Below are positions 38,530 through 46,529 of a stretch of DNA of 64,000 nucleotides, in pieces. The position numbers and the translations under genes were made by a program. This stretch comes from JAUWGC01 sp963753055 (GTDB lineage: Bacteria > Bacteroidota > Bacteroidia > Bacteroidales > B18-G4): the NCBI GenBank assembly GCA_963753055.1, contig CAVWAP010000001.1, positions 806,001 to 870,000 of the forward strand, written 5' to 3'. Position 1 is the stretch's first letter; each line of letters opens with the position of its first letter. Below the pieces are notes generated by a model that did not search any database, had not been told where the DNA came from, and saw nothing but the letters and a program-made list of their open reading frames with translations.

Positions 38530-38871
38530 ATGTATAGTACTTCTTCATCGTTTGGCCTTATAATTGTCTTTTTGTTGATGATTTTAATATCATGTAATAA
38601 GGATGACAGTGAATCCAGTTCCGATACCGTACCACCAGAAATTACTATCCTTGGAGCCGATCCATTTTATTCTCAAAAAGACAGTACATATGTCGATCCG
38701 GGTGCCACAGCTATTGATGATGTAGACGGAGATATCACATCAAATATAGAGTCAACCAACAATATAAACATTAACATCGAAGGCGATTACAAAGTAAATT
38801 ACCGTGTTGCAGACCGGGCAGGTAACCTGGCAGATACATTCAGGGTTGTGAAGGTGAGGGTGTTTAAATAA
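38530..38871 (+). CDS. Small lipoprotein with one DUF5011 Ig-like domain
   Basis: 113 aa. The N-terminus is a lipoprotein signal with lipobox LISC. Then comes a single DUF5011 domain: PPEITILGADPFY, the motif YVDPGATAIDDVDGDIT and the closing strand YKVNYRVADRAGN. Such domains occur as repeats on large Bacteroidota surface proteins; here there is one, so it may be a small surface or periplasmic adaptor. It stands alone on the plus strand. Confidence 0.85.
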   Translation: MYSTSSSFGLIIVFLLMILISCNKDDSESSSDTVPPEITILGADPFYSQKDSTYVDPGATAIDDVDGDITSNIESTNNININIEGDYKVNYRVADRAGNLADTFRVVKVRVFK

Positions 38872-38902
38872 TGAGATGCCGCCCTGGGGAGACTATTTCT
38901 AT

Positions 38903-39496
38903 CTAATTCAACGCAGGGTCTGATGGGAAATTGGTCCAGTGGGAATAATCACCGCCCATAGAGGCAAGTGTCAGATTCCAGAGCTCCTCGGGATTAGTTT
39001 TGAGGAGTTTGTTTGCACGGATATGGGAAACAAGCCAGGAATTGCGTTTTAACTCACCATCGAGCTGATCGCTGGCCCAGCCGGAATAGCCTATATAGAA
39101 ACGGATATCGTCTGGCTCAATCTGACCTAACTTGATCATATCCTTGATCTGATCTATCTCTCCTCCCCAGTAAAGCCCTTTCAGTATCTCATGGCTTTCT
39201 TCAATTTCATCGCCCAGGGTATGAATAAAGAACAAATTATTGCTTTGAACCGGCCCGCCAAGGTACAGGTTGGTTTCAAAATCGGGGAAATCCCTTACAA
39301 TTTCATTGAACTTGGCACTTAGCGGTTTGTTCATGATCAGACCGAATGAACCTTCCTCATTGTGCTCTGCCAAAAGCACAACAGAACGCTTGAAATAAAA
39401 ATCACCCATCAGCGGCTCTGAAATGAGGATCTTGCCCCGTGCAGGCTGGATGTTGTTGGATTTAATGTTTAGTATGTTATGAATATCCTTCATCAT
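38903..39496 (-). CDS. YqgE/AlgH family protein
   Basis: About 197 aa. It shows the family features GKILISEPLMGDFYFKRSVV, FGLIMNKP, LYLGGPV and YSGWASDQLDGEL. The molecular function is not known; AlgH was linked to transcriptional control in Pseudomonas. The ATG at 39496 is preferred to a TTG at 39538. It is a single gene divergent from murL. Confidence 0.9.
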   Translation of the reverse strand: MMKDIHNILNIKSNNIQPARGKILISEPLMGDFYFKRSVVLLAEHNEEGSFGLIMNKPLSAKFNEIVRDFPDFETNLYLGGPVQSNNLFFIHTLGDEIEESHEILKGLYWGGEIDQIKDMIKLGQIEPDDIRFYIGYSGWASDQLDGELKRNSWLVSHIRANKLLKTNPEELWNLTLASMGGDYSHWTNFPSDPALN

Positions 39497-39567
39497 CTGA
39501 TTGCTAAGACAAGCAATATTATTACTTTTATAACACAATAATACAAAAATAATACCAGCATTTCAAG

Positions 39568-40935
39568 ATGCATTTGGAGAATTTTATCAAGTATCAGCAA
39601 CTTAGAGAGCAATATCCTGAGTTCATTTATGATAGCTATGATCTGGCAATCAAACGGGACAAGGTAAGCATAGAATTTACATTTATACTTGATCGAAAAG
39701 CTACATTTAACCCGACAATGACTATCCCAATGAAAGACTATTTTCTCAAGGAAAATTTGTCTGTTGATAAGTTGAAAAGCTTTGCCTTCCATATTGGATT
39801 GATCGAGATGCTGAGTTACTGGAAAGCTACCTGCTCACCAAAAATTATTATCAAGCCTCACAAGCTTGATCCCTGGCAGGTTAATTGGTGGAAGAAGCAG
39901 TATTACCTTGGTCTTGGTGAGTTCTTATACAGGAACGGCATCAAAACGGATATCGACGATTTTGTGGATATTGAAAGTTATGGCGAACCACTTGATACGA
40001 ATGTTGATTTTAAAGTTGGCAGTAGTGTACTGGTCCCTGTCGGCGGCGGGAAGGATTCTGTTGTTACCCTGGAGACTTTAAAAAATAATGTACAGGTTAT
40101 CCCATTTGCCATGAACCCGAGAAAAGCAATAGAAGATACCATTATCAATGCTGGTTTTAATTTGAATGAAACTGCAATAGTTCATAGAAAGCTGGACCCG
40201 GAATTACTTAAACTCAATGATGAAGGTTACCTTAATGGCCATACTCCCTTTTCAGCTTTGCTGGCATTTGTAACAGGACTGACAGCCGTAATTGCAGGTT
40301 CAAAGGATATTGCGCTTTCTAATGAATCCAGTGCCAATGAATCAACAGTCAAGTCTACGCTGGTTAATCATCAATATTCTAAGTCGTTTGAGTTTGAAAG
40401 TGATTTCAGGGAATATTTTAGCAGGTACATGACTGATCAGATCAATTATTTTAGTTTTTTACGACCATGGAACGAACTGCAGATTGTGAAGGCATTCTCC
40501 AGGCTCACAGATCATCATCATTCTTTTCGGAGTTGTAATGTTGGAAGTAAAACGGATACCTGGTGCGGTCATTGCCCGAAATGCCTCTTTACGTTTATTA
40601 TGCTGTCAGCTTTCCTTGATCAAAAGGCAGTGATTGACATCTTTGGAAAAGACTTGTTTGATGATCCTTCGTTGAAGCACGTTCTTGAAGAACTGAGCGG
40701 TCAAACACCTGAAAAACCTTTTGAATGTGTGGGGACAACTGATGAGGTCAAGCAGGCTTTGGCTATGAGTATGAGAAAGTGGTATGGTGACCTCCCGTAC
40801 CTGCTTGACTACTATGATAATTCAAAGCCTTTTCAACAATACAAAAACCTAACTCCGGAATTATTCCTGAATACTTTGAATGAACAGCATTTTCTGGATA
40901 AAAAATATCTTGATCTGTTACCCGGCAATAATTAA
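39568..40935 (+). CDS. murL: UDP-MurNAc-L-Ala-L-Glu epimerase, MurL-like
   Basis: 455 aa. It has an ATP-pyrophosphatase-like loop PVGGGKDSVV (GGGKDS at 159-164), the stretch LSNESSANES followed by NHQYSKSFEFE, and a cysteine cluster CGHCPKC at 333-339. These fit the MurL family, described in Xanthomonas, which uses ATP to invert the terminal L-Glu of UDP-MurNAc-L-Ala-L-Glu. The gene is followed without a gap by a MurD-like ligase, the same partnership as in Xanthomonas. Recognition is from memory of the family. Confidence 0.83.
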   Translation: MHLENFIKYQQLREQYPEFIYDSYDLAIKRDKVSIEFTFILDRKATFNPTMTIPMKDYFLKENLSVDKLKSFAFHIGLIEMLSYWKATCSPKIIIKPHKLDPWQVNWWKKQYYLGLGEFLYRNGIKTDIDDFVDIESYGEPLDTNVDFKVGSSVLVPVGGGKDSVVTLETLKNNVQVIPFAMNPRKAIEDTIINAGFNLNETAIVHRKLDPELLKLNDEGYLNGHTPFSALLAFVTGLTAVIAGSKDIALSNESSANESTVKSTLVNHQYSKSFEFESDFREYFSRYMTDQINYFSFLRPWNELQIVKAFSRLTDHHHSFRSCNVGSKTDTWCGHCPKCLFTFIMLSAFLDQKAVIDIFGKDLFDDPSLKHVLEELSGQTPEKPFECVGTTDEVKQALAMSMRKWYGDLPYLLDYYDNSKPFQQYKNLTPELFLNTLNEQHFLDKKYLDLLPGNN

Positions 40936-42309
40936 ATGCTAGCCAATTTAAAATATAAAATAGAAAACAAAAGGGTCTGCCTGCTGGGTTTTGGCCAGGA
41001 AGGGCAGTCAACTTGCAGGTATATCAGAAAGCACCTGCCTGAATTTAAGTTGAGTGTAGCTGATAAAAATGAGGCATTAGTGGATTCATTGCCAGAGTCC
41101 ATCAAAGAAGATGCTAATCTAGACTTTATCACTGGCAAGGATTACCTGAATCAACTCATGGAATTTGATGTTATTATCAAATCTCCCGGGATTACATTAC
41201 ATACCTTGAATGGTATTGTCCCTCATGATAGACTTACATCTCAAACTGATCTTTTTCTTGGGGCCTACCATGACCAGATCATTGGGGTTACAGGGACAAA
41301 AGGGAAGAGCACAACAGTCAGTTTAATCCATCATTTAATCAGCCAGGAAACAGATAATGTCCTGCTGGTTGGCAATATCGGTACTCCCCCCTTGGATCAT
41401 ATTGCTGCGATTGACCAGGGAACAATTATTATTTTCGAACTTTCATCACATCAATTGGAAATGATCTCCAGGGGTCCAGGAGTAGCTGTTTTATTAAATC
41501 TATTATCCGAGCACCTTGATCGCTTTAAGGATATACAAGCCTATCATGCCTCCAAACTGAACATCATTAAGTATCAGGATAACCATGATCACCTGATATT
41601 TAATTACGATGATAAATATCTCTCTGAATCAATATCTTCCTCTATCCAACACAACAATAGTCTTCCATATTCGCTGGAATATCGTCCTGAACAGGGTTGT
41701 TTTGTTCAGGACAAACAAATTATATATGCACTGGATCACCTGAAAGGTGTCCTTGCAATTGATGAGTTTCAACTTATTGGTCAGCATAACCTTACTAACC
41801 TGATGGCAGCTGTTCTGGCATGTAAGATCAAGAATATTGGAGATGATGCTATCAAGGAGGGAATAAGTTCATTCAAAGGGTTAAGACATCGTCTGGAATA
41901 TGTTGGCAAATATGGAGGTATCCATTTTTATAATGATTCAATTGCTACTATCCCGGAAGCCACCATGGAAGCTGTAAAAGCTCTGGGTGATGTGGATACC
42001 TTGATACTTGGAGGTTATGATCGCATGATTAATTATAATGAATTGGTCTCCTTTCTCGTATCTTCAAACATGCGCAACATTATTTGTACCGGGGCGGCTG
42101 GAAGGAGAATTTATAAAGGCCTTAAAGAACAAAATGCCAACCAGGCATTGTTCCAGGCCAATGATTACAATGAAGTTTTTGAAATTATTAAAGTAAATAG
42201 CAGTCCGGATGGTATTTGCCTGTTGTCCCCGGCAGCTGCAAGTTATGATATGTTTAAAAACTTTGAAGAACGTGGTGATCTGTTCGCCATTCTAGCTAAA
42301 TCTATTTAG
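40936..42309 (+). CDS. murD2: UDP-MurNAc-L-alanine ligase, MurD2-like (L-glutamate-adding)
   Basis: 457 aa Mur ligase with the N-terminal Rossmann motif CLLGFGQEGQS, the ATP loop GVTGTKGKSTT at 117-127, the central ELSSHQLE and HLDRF motifs and a C-terminal domain with LGGYDR. It follows MurL directly (TAA then ATG). In the Xanthomonas pathway MurD2 adds L-Glu rather than D-Glu and MurL then epimerises it. Sequence alone cannot separate MurD2 from MurD; the call rests on context. Its 3' end meets the thx tail region. Confidence 0.82.
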   Translation: MLANLKYKIENKRVCLLGFGQEGQSTCRYIRKHLPEFKLSVADKNEALVDSLPESIKEDANLDFITGKDYLNQLMEFDVIIKSPGITLHTLNGIVPHDRLTSQTDLFLGAYHDQIIGVTGTKGKSTTVSLIHHLISQETDNVLLVGNIGTPPLDHIAAIDQGTIIIFELSSHQLEMISRGPGVAVLLNLLSEHLDRFKDIQAYHASKLNIIKYQDNHDHLIFNYDDKYLSESISSSIQHNNSLPYSLEYRPEQGCFVQDKQIIYALDHLKGVLAIDEFQLIGQHNLTNLMAAVLACKIKNIGDDAIKEGISSFKGLRHRLEYVGKYGGIHFYNDSIATIPEATMEAVKALGDVDTLILGGYDRMINYNELVSFLVSSNMRNIICTGAAGRRIYKGLKEQNANQALFQANDYNEVFEIIKVNSSPDGICLLSPAAASYDMFKNFEERGDLFAILAKSI

Positions 42310-42480
42310 CTTCCTTCTTTTCCTCCTTCTTTTCCTCTTTCTTCTCCTCCTTTTTCTCCTCTTTCTTCTCCTCTTTATCTACCTTCTCCTCCTTCTTTTC
42401 AGCTTTTTTCTCCTCTTTCTTCTCTTCTTTTTTCTCTTCTTTGCTTTCTCCTTTACTTTCTCTTCTCAATTTCTCTCTTT
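42302..42480 (-). pseudogene. Out-of-frame Lys/Glu repeat tail downstream of thx
   Basis: Just beyond the thx stop, the frame one base away from thx is open up to 42577 and encodes a clean repeat of KEEK-type units (KEEKKEEKKEEKKAEKK, then KEEKVDKEEKK and so on) ending KEAK and a stop at 42302-42304. The composition continues that of the thx tail. It looks like the original C-terminus, now cut off by a frame change in the heptamer array. Alternatively it is an assembly or sequencing error. Confidence 0.55.
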
Positions 42481-42789
42481 CTACTTCTCTCTTCTCACTT
42501 TCTCTTCTCTTTCTCTCTCTACTTTCTCTTCTCTCTTCTCTCTTTTCTCTTCTCTCTTCTCTACCTTCTCTTCTCCCTTAGGCTCTTCTGCCTTCTGCGC
42601 TTTGACTTCTTCGATCACTACTGGTTCTTCAACTTTCTTAGCTGCTGGCTTTTTTGCTTTTGGCTTTGGCTTTGGCTTAGGTTTTGATTCCTGAACGGGC
42701 AACGATGTTTTCTTTTTCCTGGGTCTCAAAACACCATATGAGCCCTTAATGATTTTGCCTCTCTTGGTCTTCTTATCACCTTTTCCCAT
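42481..42789 (-). CDS. Ribosomal protein Thx with a long charged tail
   Basis: 102 aa. Residues 1-27 (MGKGDKKTKRGKIIKGSYGV and RPRKKK) match the small 30S protein Thx, which sits in the head of the small subunit. Normal Thx proteins are about 25-70 residues. Here a Lys/Pro then Glu/Lys/Arg tail follows, encoded in part by heptamer repeats (EEKREKREEK). The stop at 42481 falls inside the repeat region and a further KEEK tail lies out of frame. A promoter lies 26 bp upstream. Confidence 0.85.
   Translation of the reverse strand: MGKGDKKTKRGKIIKGSYGVLRPRKKKTSLPVQESKPKPKPKPKAKKPAAKKVEEPVVIEEVKAQKAEEPKGEEKVEKREEKREKREEKVEREREEKVRREK
42484..42574. repeat. Imperfect heptanucleotide array inside the 3' end of thx, unit AGAAGAG
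   Basis: On the plus strand CTCTTCT units run in register at 42526-42574 (seven units, most perfect) and, after a phase slip, at 42484-42497. The minus strand is almost pure purine. It is part of a polypurine tract reaching 42305. Confidence 0.8.
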
Positions 42790-42814
42790 AAGTTATTTTT
42801 TTAGTTTGAAGTTC

Positions 42815-42822
42815 CAAAAGTA
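42815..42822 (-). promoter_or_regulatory. -7 promoter element for thx
   Basis: TACTTTTG on the minus strand matches TAnnTTTG, 25 bp before the thx ATG. Confidence 0.5.
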
Positions 42823-42855
42823 ATAAAATTCCTGGAACTGTGCTCAGGTTCAATA

Positions 42856-43539
42856 CTATGACTGCTCATCAAGGAATGCCTGGATAATCAGATCCGGTTT
42901 CTTAATTACGGATTGTGCCCATAAGAGCCGTGTGTCAATTGATTCTTCAGGTGATAGTTGCCATGGGATCTTGCTTTTCTTTAGCTTCTCTGTCAGATGA
43001 TATAAAGTGATGGCTGCGGATACTGAAATATTCAGGCTTTCGGTAAAGCCATACATTGGGATTTTAATAAAAACATCTGCATTCTCAAGTGCAACATCGG
43101 ATAATCCTTCCATTTCTGTACCGAACATTAGGGCAGTTTTCTGATCTAACGGATAATCATCCAAAATAAATTCATCCTTGTGTGGAGTCATGGCAGCCAT
43201 TCTGTACCCCTGTCCTTTTAAAGTTTCAATACAGGACAATGTATTGTGAACAGATTTATTATATTTTATAAGGTTAATCCATTTGGATGAACCCAGGGCG
43301 ACATCCGGGTTCAAAGTATATTGATTTTGGTTTTCTATGATGTGTATATCCTGTACACCAAAACAATCACAGGTTCGTAAAACCGCACTTGCATTGTGCG
43401 GCTGGTAAATATCTTCGAGTACTACCGCCAGGTACCTTGTGCGGTACTGGATATAATCCTCAAATTTCTTTTTTTTGTTGACAGTAATGAAGCTTAGCAG
43501 ATGTTCAAGTAATGCGGCTTTTTCTTTGTAGTTCAACAT
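42856..43539 (-). CDS. trmH: tRNA 2'-O-methyltransferase, TrmH/SpoU family
   Basis: About 227 aa. The SPOUT knot motifs are visible: VLEDIYQPHNASAVLRTCD (motif 1), LMFGTEMEGLSD (motif 2) and IPMYGFTESLNISVSAAI (motif 3). The N-terminal LLSFITVNKKKKFED is typical of TrmH, which methylates G18 of tRNA. The ATG at 43539 is preferred to a TTG at 43578. Confidence 0.9.
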   Translation of the reverse strand: MLNYKEKAALLEHLLSFITVNKKKKFEDYIQYRTRYLAVVLEDIYQPHNASAVLRTCDCFGVQDIHIIENQNQYTLNPDVALGSSKWINLIKYNKSVHNTLSCIETLKGQGYRMAAMTPHKDEFILDDYPLDQKTALMFGTEMEGLSDVALENADVFIKIPMYGFTESLNISVSAAITLYHLTEKLKKSKIPWQLSPEESIDTRLLWAQSVIKKPDLIIQAFLDEQS

Positions 43540-43588
43540 TTTTAGTAAAAATTTCACATAATATTTTACAATAATCAATAAAAAACTT

Positions 43589-43596
43589 TACTTTTG
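43589..43596 (+). promoter_or_regulatory. -7 promoter element for the TPR gene
   Basis: TACTTTTG matches TAnnTTTG, 20 bp before the ATG at 43617. Confidence 0.5.
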
Positions 43597-43616
43597 CAAC
43601 CTCAAAATTAAATGCT

Positions 43617-44309
43617 ATGGCCAAAAAGGTAGACAAGACTGAACAACAAATGATTGCCGTTGAGGAAGCGTTGAGTAGAACCGAAGTGTTTATCGAGAAA
43701 AACCAACGTGTACTGATCATTGTGATTGGTGTTATCGTTGTTGCCGTTCTCGCATTTTATGGATACAAAAGACTTTATGTTGCTCCTATGGAAGAGGAAG
43801 CACAATCGCAGATGTTTATGGCAGAGAGATACTTTGAAATAGACTCTCTCAACCGGGCTCTATTTGGAGATGGTAATTACCTGGGTTTCATTGATATTAT
43901 TGAAGAATATGGTGTTACTAAATCTGCTAACCTTGCAAAATACTATGCCGGAATATGTTACCTGAAACAGGGTGACTTTGACCAGGCGATTGATTACCTT
44001 AATGATTTTAAGAAGAAAGATCAGATTGTCGGACCAATGGCCTTCGGTGCGCTGGCCGACGCATATCTTGAAATGGATCAGCCTGAGGAAGCAGCGAAAT
44101 ACTATATGGAGGCTGCAGAATTTCAGACTAACGATTTCACTACACCAATGTTCCTAATGAGAGCAGGTTGGACATATGAAATTCTTGGTGAATATGATAA
44201 AGCATTGGATGCATATACGCGCATTCAGCAAGAGTTTCCAAAAAGCCTACAATCCCCAGAAATAGACAAGTATAAAGAGCGGGCAAAAATTCTTGCAGGA
44301 CAAGAATAG
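43617..44309 (+). CDS. Membrane-anchored tetratricopeptide repeat protein
   Basis: 230 aa. A soluble N-terminal segment precedes one membrane helix (VLIIVIGVIVVAVLAFYGY, about residues 32-50), then about four TPR-like helix pairs (AKYYAGICYLKQGDFDQAI, AFGALADAYLEMDQPEEAA). The layout resembles YfgM-like proteins that work near the secretion machinery, but the role is not known. Its own promoter and terminator make it a single-gene unit. Confidence 0.85.
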   Translation: MAKKVDKTEQQMIAVEEALSRTEVFIEKNQRVLIIVIGVIVVAVLAFYGYKRLYVAPMEEEAQSQMFMAERYFEIDSLNRALFGDGNYLGFIDIIEEYGVTKSANLAKYYAGICYLKQGDFDQAIDYLNDFKKKDQIVGPMAFGALADAYLEMDQPEEAAKYYMEAAEFQTNDFTTPMFLMRAGWTYEILGEYDKALDAYTRIQQEFPKSLQSPEIDKYKERAKILAGQE

Positions 44310-44327
44310 AATTAAGATAACTTCATG

Positions 44328-44360
44328 AATACCTGGTCTCCTTGATCAGGTATTTTTTTT
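44328..44360 (+). terminator. Rho-independent terminator after the TPR gene
   Basis: AATACCTG (44328-44335) pairs with CAGGTATT (44347-44354), followed by a run of T. Confidence 0.85.
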
Positions 44361-44385
44361 ACCTTTAACATACAAAGCCGGAAGA

Positions 44386-45357
44386 ATGAAAAGGAAGCTT
44401 CGCATAGTATTTATGGGAACCCCGGATTTTGCTGTTGGATCACTTGATATTATTGTAAAATCCGGTTATGATATCCTTGCTGTGATTACTGCACCCGATA
44501 AGCCAGCCGGCAGGGGAAAAAAAGTCAGGACATCAGCTGTTAAAGACTATGCAGTTGATCATGGCTTGAAGCTTATGCAACCCGTTAACCTCAAGGATAA
44601 GGATTTTATTGATGAGCTTAATGCTTTGAAGGCAAACCTTTTTGTTATTGTAGCCTTCAGGATGTTACCGAAGTTAATCTGGGCTATGCCGGAGTATGGC
44701 TCTTTCAATTTGCATGCATCCTTATTACCTGATTACAGAGGTGCAGCACCCATCAACTGGGCAATAATCAAAGGGGAAGAGATCACGGGCGTAACTACTT
44801 TTTTCCTAAATGAGACTATTGATACAGGAGATATAATGTATAAGGAGCAAGTAACTATTGGCCCGGATGAATCCTATGGAGAGTTGCATGATAAGCTTAA
44901 GAATGTTGGGTCCGGGCTGGTGTTAAAAACAATCATGGATATTGAAAATGATACTGTTCAAACCATTTCACAAAATGAACTTCATACAGACTGGAGTAAC
45001 CTTCACCTTGCTCCCAAAATTCATAAAGATGATACACTGATTAGTTGGAACGACAGTGTTGAAAATATCCATAACCTTATCAGGGGACTGAGCCCTGTCC
45101 CGGCTGCCTACACTGAAATTCTGTCACCAGGCGGTGAATCGTTCTTCCTGAAGATATTTAAAAGCACCTATGAGATCTATCAGCATCAGCTGGAGCCCGG
45201 AAGGATTGAAACTGATGGCAGATCATATTTAAAAATCGCAGGAAATAATGGTTTTATAGTCGTTAGAGAGATTCAACTTGCTGGGAAAAAGCGGATGAAT
45301 ATAATTGATTTCCTGAGAGGATTTAACATAGATGAGCAATGGCAAATGCAAATCTAA
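44386..45357 (+). CDS. fmt: Methionyl-tRNA formyltransferase
   Basis: 323 aa, the usual length. It has the N-terminal RIVFMGTPDFAV, the folate-site stretch FNLHASLLPDYRGAAPINWA with the catalytic Asn/His, and GVTTFFLNETIDTGDI. The C-terminal domain that holds tRNA follows (RGLSPVPAAYTE). It formylates initiator Met-tRNA for translation start. No def gene is adjacent. Confidence 0.97.
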   Translation: MKRKLRIVFMGTPDFAVGSLDIIVKSGYDILAVITAPDKPAGRGKKVRTSAVKDYAVDHGLKLMQPVNLKDKDFIDELNALKANLFVIVAFRMLPKLIWAMPEYGSFNLHASLLPDYRGAAPINWAIIKGEEITGVTTFFLNETIDTGDIMYKEQVTIGPDESYGELHDKLKNVGSGLVLKTIMDIENDTVQTISQNELHTDWSNLHLAPKIHKDDTLISWNDSVENIHNLIRGLSPVPAAYTEILSPGGESFFLKIFKSTYEIYQHQLEPGRIETDGRSYLKIAGNNGFIVVREIQLAGKKRMNIIDFLRGFNIDEQWQMQI

Positions 45358-45465
45358 AAATGTTAATTTCTGCTGTATCTCGCCTTTATCAAGTGTTTCA
45401 GCCCTCAAGTTATTAACAATATAGCCCTTTTATTAACATTTTCAGGGGTTTTAGAGCATCGGTAC

Positions 45466-45495
45466 TTGACATTTATGCGAAAACAGATATATTTG
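45466..45495 (+). promoter_or_regulatory. Promoter for hup (-33 and -7)
   Basis: TTG at 45466-45468 and TATATTTG at 45488-45495 are separated by 19 bp, the spacing expected for Bacteroidota promoters. About 50 bp of A/T-rich leader follows. The rest of 45358-45546 shows nothing further. Confidence 0.65.
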
Positions 45496-45546
45496 TTGCC
45501 TCTATAAGAAATTAAAATTTAGTACTAACCAAAAATTTCGTGTAAT

Positions 45547-45819
45547 ATGAACAAAGCAGAATTAATTGACGCAATGGCGGCTGAAACTGGTCTAACCAAA
45601 GCTGATGCCAAGAGGGCTCTTGAAGCTTTCGTTAACAATACTGCAAAAGCACTCAAAGGTGGTGACAGGGTTGCATTGGTAGGATTTGGCTCATTTGGAG
45701 TATCAAAAAGAGCTTCAAGAAAAGGCAGAAATCCTCAGACTGGTGCTGAAATCAAAATAGCTGCTAAGAAAGTTGTTAAATTCAAACCAGGAAACGAACT
45801 TTCAAACATGGTTAAATAA
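45547..45819 (+). CDS. hup: HU-family histone-like DNA-binding protein
   Basis: 90 aa, full HU length. MNKAELIDAMA starts the dimerisation helices; GFGSFGVSKRASRKGRNPQT forms the DNA-binding arm, and AAKKVVKFKPGNEL closes the protein. HU bends and compacts DNA. It has a strong promoter and a strong terminator, as expected for an abundant protein. Confidence 0.97.
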   Translation: MNKAELIDAMAAETGLTKADAKRALEAFVNNTAKALKGGDRVALVGFGSFGVSKRASRKGRNPQTGAEIKIAAKKVVKFKPGNELSNMVK

Positions 45820-45842
45820 TAAAGTTATTTAATTCAACATAA

Positions 45843-45868
45843 AACCCCGGTTTTAACCGGGGTTTTTT
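45843..45868. terminator. Terminator shared by hup and mpg
   Basis: ACCCCGGTT pairs with AACCGGGGT around a 2-nt loop, followed by TTTTTTT on the plus strand; on the minus strand the other side is A-rich on plus, giving T's. The mpg stop codon lies in the loop. Confidence 0.88.
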
Positions 45869-46440
45869 TGTTTTATGACAAACCGATAAGGCAGGTATGC
45901 ATCTTTCCCGGCATAATCAATGCCGATCCTTCTGGTTACCAAAACCTGGTCTTTTCTTATATGTAGTCCTTTATCCTCAATCCAGATTTTTTCTCCATGA
46001 AGACATTCACCATTATGAGCTGTTGTAATACCCAGTATCTTAGAAACCTTACCCGGACCATTAGAGAAATCATCTTTTATAGCAGGCTTCCCAGCTCGTT
46101 GTAGCATCGTCTCAATACCATGTGTTGGTTGAATACCCCTGATCAGGATGGCATGCGGTATATCTTTCTTGTTGGTAACTACATTTAACAGGGAATGAAT
46201 ACCATAACAGAGGTATACATATGCAACACCACCATCCTGGTACATAATCCCCGTCCGTGCAGTACGCCGGCCACCGTAGGCATGTGAAGCCCTGTCAACC
46301 ACGCCTGCATAAGCTTCGGTTTCTGAAATATAACCACCTGTCAGGTTCCTGTCAATAAAAGTAAAAAGGTATTTGCCAATCAGTTCACCGGCAAGTTCGA
46401 CTACATCATCCTGCATGTAAAACGATTGTTCCAGTTTCAT
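45853..46440 (-). CDS. mpg: DNA-3-methyladenine glycosylase (AAG/MPG family)
   Basis: About 195 aa. It carries ETEAYAGVVDRASHAYGG (catalytic Glu and the His-rich surface), RTGIMYQDGGVAYVYLCYG and SNGPGKVSKILGIT, all family marks. It excises alkylated purines. The ATG at 46440 is preferred to an upstream start at 46482, which would overlap the tail of the next gene. The last residues KNPG and the stop are encoded inside the terminator stem-loop. Confidence 0.94.
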   Translation of the reverse strand: MKLEQSFYMQDDVVELAGELIGKYLFTFIDRNLTGGYISETEAYAGVVDRASHAYGGRRTARTGIMYQDGGVAYVYLCYGIHSLLNVVTNKKDIPHAILIRGIQPTHGIETMLQRAGKPAIKDDFSNGPGKVSKILGITTAHNGECLHGEKIWIEDKGLHIRKDQVLVTRRIGIDYAGKDAYLPYRFVIKQKNPG

Positions 46441-46456
46441 TATGGGTTGGAAGGTC

Positions 46457-46529
46457 TTAATTGATGAAATAGCCCAGGCCAATGGTGATATTGTGCATAG
46501 TCATGTCCTGCTTGAATGAATTCGTGCTT
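46457..46529 (-). pseudogene. Out-of-frame C-terminal strand of the barrel gene
   Basis: In the frame one base from the barrel gene this stretch reads RHESTNSFKQDMTMHNITIG then LGYFIN and a TAA at 46457-46459. An alternating, aromatic-rich end is what a closing outer-membrane strand looks like. The intact protein probably ended here; one base skipped near 46535 would join the frames. Confidence 0.55.

Noticed and set aside
42302..42480. Separate small gene for a Lys/Glu-rich protein
   Set aside because: No start codon or promoter in frame; better explained as the shifted tail of thx.
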